Shown here piece by piece: positions 47,435 through 57,010 of a stretch of 64,000 bases of DNA. Each line of letters opens with the position of its first letter. Within the stretch, counting starts at the first letter, position 1. A program made the translations under genes and the position numbers. The notes beneath the pieces are model-generated. The model saw only the letters and a list, made by a program, of their open reading frames with translations, was not told the DNA's origin and did no database searches. The stretch lies in assembly GCF_018614615.1 (NCBI RefSeq), contig NZ_JAGGOK010000012.1, positions 1 through 64,000 on the forward strand. The letters are read 5' to 3'. This stretch comes from Streptomyces sp. ISL-100. Lineage in GTDB: Bacteria > Actinomycetota > Actinomycetes > Streptomycetales > Streptomycetaceae.

Positions 47435-48388
47435 TCACCCCCCGCCCGCCACCACCCGCACCGGCAACCGCCTCATCGCCTCGCGCAGCGCCTGCGCGAA
47501 CGTTTCGAACTCGCTCTGGCGCGCCGCCCCCGCCCGCACCGCCAGCGCGACCCGCCGCGACGGCGCCGGATCGGCGAAGTACCCCGTCACCAACTGGTCG
47601 TTACGGTCCGTCTCCACCCGCACCGCCGTTCGCGGCAGCAGCGTCACCCCGAGCCCGCCCGCGACCAGCTGCACCAGCGTGGAGAGCCCGGCGGCCGTCG
47701 TCGTGACCGGCGCACCCTCCGTACGCCCCGCCTCCCGGCAGATGTCGAGCGCCTGGTCCCGCAGGCAGTGCCCTTCGTCGAGCAGCAGCAGATGCAGCTC
47801 CTTGAGCGCCTCGCGCGGAATGTCCTCGCGCCCGCCCAGCCAGTGCTCCCGCGGCGTCACCAGCACGAAGTCCTCGTCGAACAACGGCAGTTCGGCCACC
47901 CCCGGCACCCCCAGCGGCACCGCGAGCAGCAGCAGGTCGAGGCGGCCCGCCGCCAGGCCCTCCAGCAGCGACGACGTCTGCTCCTCATGCACCTGAAGGT
48001 CCAGTTCCGGATACCGCTCGTGTACGAGCGTGAGCACCGTCGGCAGCAGATACGGCGCAACCGTCGGGATCACCCCCAGCCTGAGCACCCCGGTGAAGGG
48101 CGCCCGTACCGCAGCCGCCTCCTCCATCAGCTCACCCACCGCCTCCAGCACGGCCCTCGCCCGGACCGCGAGCCGCTCCCCCGCCGGAGACAGCAGCACC
48201 TTGCGCGTCGTACGCTCGACGAGCTGCACGCCGAGAGTGTCCTCCAGCGCCGAGACCGCCCCCGACAGCGCCGGCTGGCTCATGCCGATCGCTGCGGCCG
48301 CGTCCCTGAAGTGCAGGTACTCCGCTACGGCGGCGAACGCGCGCAGCTGCGCCAGGCTGGGCTGCTTTCCATTAGTACTACCAGCCAC
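47435..48388 (-). CDS. oxyR: LysR-type peroxide sensor OxyR
   Basis: This 317-aa LysR regulator has an N-terminal winged HTH (LAQLRAFAAVAEYLHFRDAAAAIGMSQPALS) and the OxyR redox pair C208/C217 within GHCLRDQALDIC, which forms a disulfide on H2O2. It is divergent from ahpCD, the expected target. Confidence 0.93.
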   Translation of the reverse strand: MAGSTNGKQPSLAQLRAFAAVAEYLHFRDAAAAIGMSQPALSGAVSALEDTLGVQLVERTTRKVLLSPAGERLAVRARAVLEAVGELMEEAAAVRAPFTGVLRLGVIPTVAPYLLPTVLTLVHERYPELDLQVHEEQTSSLLEGLAAGRLDLLLLAVPLGVPGVAELPLFDEDFVLVTPREHWLGGREDIPREALKELHLLLLDEGHCLRDQALDICREAGRTEGAPVTTTAAGLSTLVQLVAGGLGVTLLPRTAVRVETDRNDQLVTGYFADPAPSRRVALAVRAGAARQSEFETFAQALREAMRRLPVRVVAGGG

Positions 48389-48521
48389 TGATAACCACCT
48401 CCGATCGAATCAAGCCAGTCTAGCTATTTCTGCGATCAATGCTTCCTGTGTCAGGGTGGGGATCCGTCCAACCCCCCAGGAAACTCCCGTAATGGAATTT
48501 CCCTGTTCGCAAGGAGCGCGC
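48389..48521. promoter_or_regulatory. oxyR-ahpC divergent control region
   Basis: This 130-bp space has an AT-rich centre (48400-48440, containing CTAGCTATTTC and flanking GATCGA/CGATC elements) that fits an OxyR binding region covering both promoters. The exact operator cannot be fixed by eye. Confidence 0.5.
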
Positions 48522-49076
48522 GTGCTCACTGTTGGTGACCAGTTCCCCACGTACGACCTCACTGCCTGTGTCTCCCTGGAGACCGGCAAGGAGTTCGAGC
48601 AGATCAACCACAAGTCCTATGAGGGCAAGTGGCGCGTCGTCTTCGCGTGGCCCAAGGACTTCACCTTCGTCTGCCCCACCGAGATCGCCGCCTTCGGCAA
48701 GCTGAACGAAGAGTTCGCCGACCGCGACGCGCAGATCCTCGGCTTCTCCGGTGACTCCGAGTTCGTGCACCACGCCTGGCGCAAGGACCACCCGGACCTG
48801 ACCGACCTGCCCTTCCCGATGCTGGCCGACTCGAAGCACGAGCTCATGCGTGACCTCGGCATCGAGGGCGAGGACGGCTTCGCGCAGCGCGCCGTCTTCA
48901 TCGTCGACCCGAACAACGAGATCCAGTTCACGATGGTGACCGCCGGTTCCGTGGGCCGTAACCCCAAGGAGGTCCTGCGGGTCCTCGACGCGCTCCAGAC
49001 CGACGAGCTGTGCCCGTGCAACTGGACCAAGGGCGAGAACACCCTGGACCCGGTCGCGCTGCTGGCCGGTGAGTGA
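48522..49076 (+). CDS. ahpC: Alkyl hydroperoxide reductase, peroxiredoxin subunit
   Basis: This 184-aa 2-Cys peroxiredoxin has the peroxidatic Cys51 in DFTFVCPTE, with the resolving cysteines in the C-terminal ELCPCNW. It reduces H2O2 and organic hydroperoxides. The GTG start has AAGGAG 5 nt upstream; an upstream ATG at 48492 lacks a site. It is followed after 3 nt by ahpD, its reductant. Confidence 0.95.
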   Translation: MLTVGDQFPTYDLTACVSLETGKEFEQINHKSYEGKWRVVFAWPKDFTFVCPTEIAAFGKLNEEFADRDAQILGFSGDSEFVHHAWRKDHPDLTDLPFPMLADSKHELMRDLGIEGEDGFAQRAVFIVDPNNEIQFTMVTAGSVGRNPKEVLRVLDALQTDELCPCNWTKGENTLDPVALLAGE

Positions 49077-49079
49077 CCC

Positions 49080-49613
49080 ATGGCCCTCGACGAGCTGAAG
49101 TCCGCCATACCGGACTACGCCAAGGACCTGCGCCTGAACCTCGGTTCGGTCATCGGCAACAGCGACCTCCCGCAGCAGCAGCTGTGGGGCACGGTCCTGG
49201 CCTGCGCGATCGCCTCGCGCTCGCCCAAGGTGCTGCGTGAGCTGGAGCCGGAGGCGAAGGCCAACCTCTCCGCCGAGGCGTACACCGCCGCCAAGTCCGC
49301 CGCCGCGATCATGGCGATGAACAACGTCTTCTACCGCACGCGCCACCTGCTCTCCGACCCGGAGTACGGGAACCTGCGCGCCGGTCTGCGGATGAACGTC
49401 ATCGGCAACCCGGGCGTCGAGAAGGTGGACTTCGAGCTGTGGTCGCTCGCGGTCTCCGCGATCAACGGCTGCGGCCAGTGCCTCGACTCGCACGAGCAGG
49501 TGCTGCGCAAGGCCGGTGTCGAGCGCGAGACCATCCAGGAAGCGGTCAAGATCGCCGCGGTGATCCAGGCCGTCGGCGTGACCATCGACTCCGAAGCCGT
49601 CCTGGCCGAATAG
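49080..49613 (+). CDS. ahpD: Alkylhydroperoxidase AhpD
   Basis: This 177-aa AhpD-fold protein has the active-site C131-G-Q-C134 and H138 (CGQCLDSHE). It shuttles electrons from dihydrolipoamide-type donors to AhpC in actinobacteria. Its start is 3 nt after ahpC. Confidence 0.95.
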   Translation: MALDELKSAIPDYAKDLRLNLGSVIGNSDLPQQQLWGTVLACAIASRSPKVLRELEPEAKANLSAEAYTAAKSAAAIMAMNNVFYRTRHLLSDPEYGNLRAGLRMNVIGNPGVEKVDFELWSLAVSAINGCGQCLDSHEQVLRKAGVERETIQEAVKIAAVIQAVGVTIDSEAVLAE

Positions 49614-49631
49614 TCAGCAGTACGTGTACTG

Positions 49632-49672
49632 GTGAAGGGCCCCGCGGACATCGCGTCCGCGGGGCCCTTCAC
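49632..49672. terminator. Bidirectional terminator hairpin after ahpD
   Basis: GTGAAGGGCCCCGCGGAC and GTCCGCGGGGCCCTTCAC form a perfect 18-bp stem with a 5-nt loop. Its right arm overlaps the last 4 bases of the convergent hypothetical gene. Confidence 0.9.
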
Positions 49673-50421
49673 GCGTCGTTGGCCGGCCGGCTCTTGAGCG
49701 TGGCCATGAAATCGCGCATGTCCTCCACCATGAGGGGCGGCAGCTCGGAGATGCCCAATTCGGGAGCGTCGGCTCCGGTCGGCTCCTCGTACACGTCGTC
49801 CTGCTCGGAGACGAAGCTGGCACTGACCTGGAGCGACAACACGGCTCCGCCGTCCAGAACCATGAGCTGCAGGCTGTCCTCCCCCGTGTCCGTCAGGTAG
49901 GCGTTGTCGCCGAGGCCGGGTACTTTCTTCGGCTCGGGCGGGAGCCCATCGCTGTACGGGGAAGGCTCGGCCAGGTAGGCCTCGAACTCCGGCCCCGGGT
50001 CGGTCACCTTGTGTATCTCGGCCGTCACCTCGACCTGGTAGTGCGCAGAGAGCTCATCCTTGGCCGGCTTGCGTCTCGGCTCGAACCCGATATAGCAAGT
50101 GACCTTGTCCCGGGCCCGATGCTCGTACAGCTCCTCGGCCGTCTCGTCGCCGCGCTTCCCCAGGTTCAGTGCCAGGGCGTTCAACTCGACCTTCTCGCAC
50201 AGGCCGGCGCCTTGCACCCGGTAACCGCGCGTATCGACCGCCTTCGGCGAGCCGTAGGCGTACAACCCACCCGCCCATACCGCCGAGGCGACCGCCGCGC
50301 CGCCCAGCGCCCACAGCCAACGCCTGCGGCCACGCGGCGGCGCAGACCGGTCCTCGCTCGTCGCGGTCTCCGGCTCGGGCCAGGCCGGGAAGTCCCCCAC
50401 CATCTCCGGCTCGGAGATCAT
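49669..50421 (-). CDS. Membrane-anchored hypothetical protein
   Basis: This 250-aa protein has a cytoplasmic acidic/Pro-rich N-terminus, one membrane span (about 36-55, WLWALGGAAVASAVWAGGLY) and an extracytoplasmic domain with two Cys (GLCEKV, VTCYIGF), probably a disulfide, plus GDNAYLTDTGEDSLQLMVLDGGAVLSL. The layout recalls DUF3558-type proteins but I cannot assign the family. It overlaps the AI-2E gene start side by 4 nt (the upstream gene ends at 50418). Confidence 0.7.
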   Translation of the reverse strand: MISEPEMVGDFPAWPEPETATSEDRSAPPRGRRRWLWALGGAAVASAVWAGGLYAYGSPKAVDTRGYRVQGAGLCEKVELNALALNLGKRGDETAEELYEHRARDKVTCYIGFEPRRKPAKDELSAHYQVEVTAEIHKVTDPGPEFEAYLAEPSPYSDGLPPEPKKVPGLGDNAYLTDTGEDSLQLMVLDGGAVLSLQVSASFVSEQDDVYEEPTGADAPELGISELPPLMVEDMRDFMATLKSRPANDA

Positions 50422-51785
50422 TCCCGGCCGCCCGCCACTCGCTCAGCCGGCTCCGGCTCCGGCGCGGGCGTCGGCACCGTACGTACCGCCGCCTCCATGC
50501 TGTACGCCCGCAAGTAGCCGACCACCGTATTGGTCACCGCCACCAGCGGCACCGCCACCACCGCCCCGCCGATCCCGGCGACCAGGCCACCCGCCGCCAC
50601 CCCGAGGACGACCGCCAGCGGATGCACCCGCACCGCGCGGCCGAGGATGAACGGCTGGAGCACGTGGCCCTCGATCTGCTGTACGGCCAGTACGACGACC
50701 ACCACCATCAGCGCCGTGAACACGCCCTGCGTCACAAGAGCCACGACCACCGCCAGCGCGCCCGACATCACCGCGCCGACCAGCGGGATGAAGGCGAACA
50801 GGAAGATGAAGACGGCGAGCGGCACGGCCATCGGTACGTCGAGGAACCAGATCCCCAGGCCGATGAAGATCGCGTCGATCAGGGCGACTATCACCGTGCC
50901 CCGCACATACGCGGTGAGCGTGCGCCACGCGCGCGGGCCCGCGCCGGCGACGCCGGGCCGGGCCGCCGACGGCACCAGCTTGAGCGTCCACTGCCAGATG
51001 CGCTTCCCGTCGTACAGCAGGAAGAGCGTGGAGAACATCGCGAGCAGTATCCCGGTGAGCACCTCGACGATGACGGTGACGCCCTGGAGGCCGGCCGACG
51101 TTATTGACTCGGTGTTCGTGCCGATCGCGTCGGTGAGGTTCTTCGCGACGTCGTTGATCTGCTTCTCGGTCACATGGAACGGGCTGTTGAGCAGCCAGCG
51201 TTTGAGTTCCTCGATGCCGTCCTTGACGCGGTCGGAGAGGTTGTCGATGTTCTCCAGGACCTGCCACACCACGAACCAGCCGACCAGGCCCATGATGACG
51301 AAGCCGAGGATCGCGGTGACGGCGGTGGCCAGACCGCGCGGCAGCCCGATCCGCTTCAGGCGGGCGACCGTCGGCTGGAGCATCGCGGTGACGAGCAGGG
51401 CCGCGACGAAGGCGAGCACCACCAGCTGTACGGCGGTGATGATCTTCATCAGCACCCAGAGCGTGCCCGCCAGTACGAGCAGCCGCCAGCCCGCCTCGGC
51501 CGCGACGCGCATCCCCCACGGGACGGCGGCGACGGGGTCGGGCCTGGCGGCGACGGCAGGGGCGTAGGCGGGCGGCGCGGGGACGTTGTCGACAGTGGCG
51601 ACGCCCGCGGTCTCCGTGGTGCCCGATCCGTACGGCGCCGCGTCGCCGGGGGCGGCGGCCTCGGCTTCGGCCTGGGCGCGGCGCTCGTTCAACCGCTCCC
51701 CCATCCTGGTCAGTTTGGCGCCCGTACGGCCCAGCCATCCCAGCTGTGGTCGCGGCTGAGGCTGTGGCTGTGGCTGTGTTGACAT
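50418..51785 (-). CDS. AI-2E family (TqsA/PerM-like) transporter
   Basis: This 455-aa membrane protein has eight predicted hydrophobic segments and the family motifs NPFHV (as SPFHVTEKQIND), IFLFAFIPLVGAVMSGA and QQIEGHVLQPFILGRAVRVHPLAVVLGV. The start MSTQPQP is preceded by GAGAGGGACATG-like spacing on the minus strand. An N-terminal Gln/Pro repeat and a Pro/Glu C-terminal tail are species-specific. Export of signalling or osmolyte molecules is likely but unspecified. Confidence 0.88.
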   Translation of the reverse strand: MSTQPQPQPQPRPQLGWLGRTGAKLTRMGERLNERRAQAEAEAAAPGDAAPYGSGTTETAGVATVDNVPAPPAYAPAVAARPDPVAAVPWGMRVAAEAGWRLLVLAGTLWVLMKIITAVQLVVLAFVAALLVTAMLQPTVARLKRIGLPRGLATAVTAILGFVIMGLVGWFVVWQVLENIDNLSDRVKDGIEELKRWLLNSPFHVTEKQINDVAKNLTDAIGTNTESITSAGLQGVTVIVEVLTGILLAMFSTLFLLYDGKRIWQWTLKLVPSAARPGVAGAGPRAWRTLTAYVRGTVIVALIDAIFIGLGIWFLDVPMAVPLAVFIFLFAFIPLVGAVMSGALAVVVALVTQGVFTALMVVVVVLAVQQIEGHVLQPFILGRAVRVHPLAVVLGVAAGGLVAGIGGAVVAVPLVAVTNTVVGYLRAYSMEAAVRTVPTPAPEPEPAERVAGGRE

Positions 51786-51853
51786 GTCCCTCTCTCTTCT
51801 CCCCGTCGCATGCGCGCTCCCCCCGGGGAGACACCGGAACCGACCGTACACGC

Positions 51854-51890
51854 GCAGAGCCCCTCACCGTAGGACGGTGAGGGGCTCTGC
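51854..51890. terminator. Hairpin terminator of the transglycosylase gene
   Basis: GCAGAGCCCCTCACCGT and ACGGTGAGGGGCTCTGC form a perfect 17-bp stem with a 3-nt loop, just after the stop of the minus-strand transglycosylase gene. Confidence 0.9.
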
Positions 51891-51911
51891 GAGGTTGTGC
51901 GACCACCGGTA

Positions 51912-52646
51912 CTAGTACCAGTGGTTGGCCTGCCAGAAGGACCAGGCGCCACAGGGGCTGCCGTAGCGCTCGTCCATGTAGTTCAGGCCCCACTTTATCT
52001 GCGTGGCCGGATTGGTCTGCCAGTCCGCGCCGGCCGAAGACATCTTCGAGCCGGGCAGCGCCTGCACGAGACCGTAGGCACCGGACGAGGGGTTGCTCGC
52101 CTGGTAGTTCCACGTGGACTCGTGGTTCACGATGTTGCTGAAGCACTGGAACTGGTCGCCGGGGACCATCTGCCGCGCCATCGCCTGGACCTCGGCGACG
52201 GTGTAGGAGCTCTTCGCGGAGAAGCTGGACGCGTCACGCGTCGCGGAGCGGCTGGCGGCGGCCTGCTTCTCCTCCTCGCGCTCCTTGGCCTCGGCTTCAG
52301 CCTTGGCCTTCGCCTCAGCCTCCGCTTCGGCCTTCGCCTCGGCGGCTTCCTTCTTGGACTTGGCGTCCTTGGCGGCCTGAAGGCGGGCCGATTCCTCCGC
52401 GGACTTCTTCGCGGTCACGTCGGCGGCGTAGGCCTGTGCGTCGGCCTGCTGCGTCAGGGACGCGGTCTGCACCTGGGCCTGCTGGCCGGCAGGGATATCT
52501 GCGAGGAGCGTCGTGTCGGCTGCGGTCACCTCGAAGTTGTCGTTCGAGGGCTGAGTGTCGCCCGAGGCGACGCCCACTACGGCGCCGACAGTGGTGACCG
52601 CGGTAGCCGAAGCCACGGCGAATCCCCGGACCGAAATCCGGCTCAC
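51912..52646 (-). CDS. Secreted lytic transglycosylase (SLT-like)
   Basis: This 244-aa exported protein has a signal peptide (ISVRGFAVASATAVTTVGAVVG, cleaved near VASGD), a long Ala/Lys/Glu helical linker (about 75-150), and a C-terminal SLT-like domain. The domain has the catalytic Glu in NIVNHESTWNY, followed by GAYGLVQALPGSKM, IKWGLNYMDERYGSPCGAW and FWQANHWY. It cleaves peptidoglycan glycan strands. GTG was chosen because the frame upstream lies in the leader RNA and has no protein similarity. Confidence 0.9.
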   Translation of the reverse strand: MSRISVRGFAVASATAVTTVGAVVGVASGDTQPSNDNFEVTAADTTLLADIPAGQQAQVQTASLTQQADAQAYAADVTAKKSAEESARLQAAKDAKSKKEAAEAKAEAEAEAKAKAEAEAKEREEEKQAAASRSATRDASSFSAKSSYTVAEVQAMARQMVPGDQFQCFSNIVNHESTWNYQASNPSSGAYGLVQALPGSKMSSAGADWQTNPATQIKWGLNYMDERYGSPCGAWSFWQANHWY

Positions 52647-53043
52647 ACGGTTTCCTTCCAGCAGTGCCCGCTTGGGTGACCTCGCGGACGCAATCGTGCC
52701 CCTGGCACTGGCCTCCCCTATTGCTAGGTCACGGGAGGCGCGGACCCGGTGGGCAACTCCTTTGCGGGAGCGCCGCGTAGTAACTCGGGCGGCATACGGC
52801 GACGGCTGTTGAGTTGTGGGTGTTGCAGGTGTGCCGTATGCGGGGCCTGACGGAAGCAAGACTCTGCCGGAAGCAGACGCCCGTAAGCAATTCTCCGTTG
52901 CGTGGGAAAGCTCACACGCCGTTTACACCAGGAGTTTTACGGAAACTTGAGCGCAGCAGGACGCCGCCCGGCTAGGATCCTGCGTTCGGCCGGGCGGCGC
53001 CAACTGCCTTTCATCCCTTATGGGATCAGAGGGGCCAGAGGGT
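52647..53043 (-). promoter_or_regulatory. Long, hairpin-rich leader of the transglycosylase gene
   Basis: This 400-bp gap carries no supported gene. In transcript sense it contains several hairpins: GCCTCCC/GGGAGGC (52711-52739), GTGCC/GGCAC (52696-52708) and GCATACGGC/GCCGTATGC further upstream. In Streptomyces such wall-hydrolase genes often have riboswitch-controlled leaders (c-di-AMP ydaO class). I could not match that consensus by eye, so the class is open. Confidence 0.45.
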
Positions 53044-54366
53044 TCAGAGGTGCACGTCCTCCAGCATTTCGGTCACCAGCGCGGCGATCTGCGAGCGCTC
53101 CGAGCGGGTGAGGGTGACGTGCGCGAAGAGCGGATGGCCCTTCAACTTCTCGACGACGGCGACCACTCCGTCGTACCGGCCGACCCGCAGGTTGTCGCGC
53201 TGGGCGACATCGTGGGTCAGAACCACCCGTGAATTCGCCCCGATCCGGGACAGAACGGTCAACAGGACGTTCCGTTCCAGCGACTGGGCCTCGTCCACGA
53301 TCACAAACGCGTCGTGCAGCGAGCGGCCACGGATGTGCGTGAGCGGCAGCACTTCGAGCATGCCGCGCCCCAGCACTTCCTCGATCACCTCGCGGCCCGC
53401 CACGGCCGACAGCGTGTCGAAGACCGCCTGCGCCCAGGGGCTCATCTTCTCGGACTCGGAGCCCGGCAGGTAGCCGAGCTCCTGGCCGCCCACCGCGTAC
53501 AGCGGCCGGAAGACCATCACCTTCTTGTGCTGCCGGCGCTCCAGCACGGCCTCCAGACCCGCGCAGAGCGCCAGCGCCGACTTTCCCGTACCCGCCCGGC
53601 CGCCCATCGAGACGATCCCGACGTCCGGGTCGAGCAGCAGGTCCAGCGCTATCCGCTGCTCGGCGCTGCGCCCGTGGATGCCGAAGGCCTCCCGGTCGCC
53701 GCGTACGAGCCGGACCATGCCGTCGGCGGTGACCCGGCCGAGCGCTTTGCCGCGCTCGGACTGGATGACCAGACCCGTATGTACGGGAAGGTCCGCCGCG
53801 GCCGGTTCGTACACCGTCTCCTCGGTGAAGAGCAGATCCACCTGGTCGGCGGTCAGCGGCAGGTCCGCCATCCCGGTCCAGCCGGAGTCGGTGATGGCGA
53901 GCTCGGCGCGGTACTCCTCGGCGAGCAGGCCGACCGAGGACGCCTTGATCCTCAGCGGCAGGTCTTTCGACACGACTGTTACGTCGAACCCCTCGGCCTG
54001 GAGGTTGCGTGCCACCGCCAGGATCCGTGAGTCGTTGTCCCCCAATCGATAGCCGGCCGGAAGCACGCCGGGATCGGAGTGGTTGAGCTCGACACGGAGC
54101 GTTCCGCCCAGGTCGCCCATCGGGATGGGGGCGTCGAGGCGTCCGTACCGCACGCGGCAGTCGTCGAGCAGGCGCAGGGCCTGCCGGGCGAAGTAGCCGA
54201 GTTCCGGATGGTGCCTCTTGGCCTCCAACTCCGTGACCACGACGATCGGCAGCACGACTTCGTGCTCGTCGAAGCGGGACATGGCGTTGGGGTCGGCCAG
54301 CAGGACGCTGGTGTCGAGAACGTAAGTGCGCCTGTCGGGCATGCGGCGCTTTGTGCTGGTCACCAC
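53044..54366 (-). CDS. PhoH-like protein (PIN plus PhoH ATPase)
   Basis: This 440-aa PhoH2-type protein has an N-terminal PIN RNase domain ([18 protein letters not shown]; acidic residues in VVTELEAKR, and [10 protein letters not shown]). A C-terminal PhoH ATPase has Walker A GRAGTGKS and Walker [13 protein letters not shown]. Homologues unwind and cleave RNA. The gene is two steps from the prenyl synthase, as in other actinobacteria. Confidence 0.92.
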   Translation of the reverse strand: MVTSTKRRMPDRRTYVLDTSVLLADPNAMSRFDEHEVVLPIVVVTELEAKRHHPELGYFARQALRLLDDCRVRYGRLDAPIPMGDLGGTLRVELNHSDPGVLPAGYRLGDNDSRILAVARNLQAEGFDVTVVSKDLPLRIKASSVGLLAEEYRAELAITDSGWTGMADLPLTADQVDLLFTEETVYEPAAADLPVHTGLVIQSERGKALGRVTADGMVRLVRGDREAFGIHGRSAEQRIALDLLLDPDVGIVSMGGRAGTGKSALALCAGLEAVLERRQHKKVMVFRPLYAVGGQELGYLPGSESEKMSPWAQAVFDTLSAVAGREVIEEVLGRGMLEVLPLTHIRGRSLHDAFVIVDEAQSLERNVLLTVLSRIGANSRVVLTHDVAQRDNLRVGRYDGVVAVVEKLKGHPLFAHVTLTRSERSQIAALVTEMLEDVHL

Positions 54367-54705
54367 GGAAGGACGTACCCCCTCTGAAGACGAGCCTGAG
54401 GTTGGGGTGCGACGGCGTCGCGAGCGGTGGGACCGGGCTCAGGCCACGATGCGCGGGCCGAGCTCCGGCCCTCCGCTTCGTCCACACTCAGCGCGTGGTC
54501 GTCCTGGTACAAAGGGCCTCCCGGGCGAGCGGACTTGCCGCTCACTGAGATACGACGTCCGTGGACCGGACGTCGACCTGGAAGGGGTATTCCCTCGAAC
54601 ACCCGCCGCCATGCCATGGCATATGACACGTCGTGAGCCGGAACTTCTCCGGGGACCCGCGGGGAGTTGGGTGCGAGTCGGGTCAGGACCCGTAACCGGG
54701 GACGG
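54367..54705. other. Intergenic region upstream of the PhoH-like gene
   Basis: I see no gene here. It should hold the PhoH promoter (minus strand). It has one clear hairpin (CGACGTCCG/CGGACGTCG at 54553-54575) that may end the upstream transcript or act as an operator. Confidence 0.4.
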
Positions 54706-55467
54706 TCAGGACCCGTAACGCCGGTGGCGGGCCGCGTAGTCACGCAGGGCGCGCAGGAAGTCGACCTTGCGGAAGGCGGGCCAGAAGACTTCGCAGAAGT
54801 AGTACTCCGAGTGGGCGCTCTGCCAGAGCATGAAGCCCGAGAGCCGCTGCTCGCCGCTCGTACGGATCACCAGGTCGGGGTCCGGCTGGCCGCGCGTGTA
54901 GAGGTGCTCCGAGATGTGCTCGACGTCGACGATCTCGGCGACCTTCTCCAGCGAGGTGCCCTTCTCGGCGTGCTCCAGCAGGAGCGAGCGGACCGCGTCC
55001 GCGATCTCCTGGCGGCCGCCGTAGCCCACGGCGACGTTGACGAGTATCCCGTCGTTGCCGATCGTGGCCTGCTCGGCCTCCTTGAGTACGGACTGGGTAC
55101 GGGCGGGCAGCACGTCCAGCGTCCCGACGTGGTGCACGCGCCAGCGGCCGTCGGCGGCGAGGTCGCGGACCGCGCCCTCGATGATGCCGAGCAGCGGCGT
55201 CAGCTCCGCCTCCGCCCGGTCCAGGTTCTCGGTGGAGAGCATCCAGAGCGTGACGACCTCGACGTCCGTCTCGGCGCACCAGCCGAGCAGCTCCTGGATC
55301 TTGCTGGCGCCCGCCTTGTGCCCCTGCTCGGTGGTGCCGCCGGATGCCTTGGCCCAGCGCCGGTTGCCGTCGAGGATCACGCCGATGTGCTTGGGCACCT
55401 GGTCGTGATCGAGGCGGCCTTCCACCCGGCGTGCGTAGAGCCTGTACACCAGGTCGCGCAGGTTCAC
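54706..55467 (-). CDS. Cis-prenyltransferase (isoprenyl diphosphate synthase)
   Basis: This 253-aa UppS-family enzyme has the catalytic Asp in GVILDGNRRWAK, the hydrophobic substrate wall VVTLWMLSTEN, NVAVGYGGRQE and a C-terminal DLVIRTSGEQRLSGFMLWQSAHSEYYF. It may be the short-chain (Z-FPP-type) enzyme, as in Mycobacterium near phoH2, rather than the main undecaprenyl synthase. Length alone cannot decide this. Confidence 0.88.
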   Translation of the reverse strand: MNLRDLVYRLYARRVEGRLDHDQVPKHIGVILDGNRRWAKASGGTTEQGHKAGASKIQELLGWCAETDVEVVTLWMLSTENLDRAEAELTPLLGIIEGAVRDLAADGRWRVHHVGTLDVLPARTQSVLKEAEQATIGNDGILVNVAVGYGGRQEIADAVRSLLLEHAEKGTSLEKVAEIVDVEHISEHLYTRGQPDPDLVIRTSGEQRLSGFMLWQSAHSEYYFCEVFWPAFRKVDFLRALRDYAARHRRYGS

Positions 55468-55634
55468 TGGGTCTCACCTCATGGCGTCGTGCGGGTTGGG
55501 TACGTCCCCCGGGACCGTCCGGCACGCGCGGCTCCCCCAGCCGGGCACGTGAAGTCCCGAAGCGGCCACACTACTGCGCAGGCGTATCGGCGGCCCAACC
55601 CGGCCTGTCACAAGTCCGTGATAAGGAGAGGAAT

Positions 55635-56672
55635 GTGACTGATTCCCCCTCGTACCTCGCCGCCGGTGACCGCTACGACTCCATGGAGTACCGGCGCACC
55701 GGCCACAGCGGGCTCAAGCTGCCCGCCGTCTCGCTCGGCCTCTGGCACAACTTCGGCGACGACCGCGCGCTGGACACGCAGCGCGCGATCCTGCGCCGCG
55801 CGTTCGACCTCGGTGTGACCCACTTCGACCTGGCGAACAACTACGGGCCGCCGGCCGGCTCCGCCGAGCTGAACTTCGGAAAGCTCTTCGCGCATGACTT
55901 CGCCCCGTACCGGGACGAGCTGATCATCTCCACCAAGGCCGGCTACCTGATGCACCCGGGCCCGTACGGAGAGTGGGGCTCGCGCAAGTACCTGCTGTCG
56001 TCGCTCGACGCCTCCCTGACCCGGATGGGCCTCGACTACGTCGACATCTTCTACTCGCACCGCTTCGACCCGGAGACCCCGCTCGAGGAGACGATGGGCG
56101 CGCTGGCGACGACGGTGCGGCAGGGCAAGGCGTTGTACGCCGGCGTGTCGTCGTACAACGCGGAGCAGACCGCGGAGGCGGCCGGGCTGCTGCGGGACAT
56201 GGGCGTACCGGCCCTGATCCACCAGCCCTCCTACTCCATGATCAACCGCTGGACGGAGGACGACAGCCTGCTGGACACCCTGGAGGAGGCGGGCATGGGC
56301 TGCATCGCCTTCGTGCCGCTCGCGCAGGGCCTGCTCACCGGGAAGTACCTGAAGGGAATCCCGGAGGGCTCGCGCGCCACGCAGGGCAAGTCGCTCGACC
56401 CGGGCCTGCTGTCGGACGAGGTCGTACGCCGCCTCAACGGCCTGAACGACATCGCGCAGCGGCGCGGCCAGTCGCTGGCCCAGCTCGCCCTGTCCTGGGT
56501 GCTGCGCGACCCGCGCATGACGTCGGCGCTGATCGGCGCGTCGAGCGTGGCGCAGCTGGAGGAGAACGTCGCGGCGCTGGGCGGGCCCGAGCTGACCGAC
56601 GAGGAGCTGAAGGAGATCGACACCTTCGCGGTCGACACCGCGGGCACGAACATCTGGGCCGGGCGGGGCTGA
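55635..56672 (+). CDS. Aldo/keto reductase (YghZ-like)
   Basis: This 345-aa NADPH-dependent AKR of the AKR14/YghZ group has FDLANNYGPPAGSAE with the catalytic Tyr, STKAGYLMHPGPYG, DIFYSHRFDP and the cofactor loop LIGASSVAQLEENV. It is likely to act on methylglyoxal or glyceraldehyde-phosphate-type substrates. The GTG start has AGGAGAGG upstream. Confidence 0.9.
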   Translation: MTDSPSYLAAGDRYDSMEYRRTGHSGLKLPAVSLGLWHNFGDDRALDTQRAILRRAFDLGVTHFDLANNYGPPAGSAELNFGKLFAHDFAPYRDELIISTKAGYLMHPGPYGEWGSRKYLLSSLDASLTRMGLDYVDIFYSHRFDPETPLEETMGALATTVRQGKALYAGVSSYNAEQTAEAAGLLRDMGVPALIHQPSYSMINRWTEDDSLLDTLEEAGMGCIAFVPLAQGLLTGKYLKGIPEGSRATQGKSLDPGLLSDEVVRRLNGLNDIAQRRGQSLAQLALSWVLRDPRMTSALIGASSVAQLEENVAALGGPELTDEELKEIDTFAVDTAGTNIWAGRG

Positions 56673-56740
56673 CGGAGCGGATGTGACGGCTCGGGTCTGA
56701 CGGCCGGGGTCTGACGGCTGGGCCCTCGGGCACAAAAAAC

Positions 56741-56773
56741 GGGCCGGTCCGTGGGGGGGATACGGACCGGCCC
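56741..56773. terminator. Hairpin terminator after the aldo/keto reductase
   Basis: GGGCCGGTCCGT and ACGGACCGGCCC form a 12-bp stem, preceded by an A-run on the reverse side. The rest of the gap to 57010 shows no gene; it contains a G-rich tract and the end of the HxlR gene. Confidence 0.8.
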
Positions 56774-57010
56774 GAGGGGGGGTTTCCACCATAACCCTTC
56801 GTAAAGGGTGCTCGCGCCCACGCCGTGCCGAAAGTCGCCGGGGATTTTTTCGGGCGGGGCGCTGCGGGGGCCGTGAGGCCAGTCGGCACTAGGGAAAATA
56901 CGCTTCTGCGGAGCGCTGCCCGTACCCCCCAAGAGCTAATGGGGCGAGGGGAGCGGACTTGACGCTCCGCTTACGCCGATCGCTTACGCCAATCGCTTAT
57001 GCCACGGTAC

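Noticed and set aside
51854..53043. c-di-AMP (ydaO) riboswitch call for the transglycosylase leader
   Set aside because: The typical conserved blocks could not be matched by eye; kept only as an unclassified structured leader.
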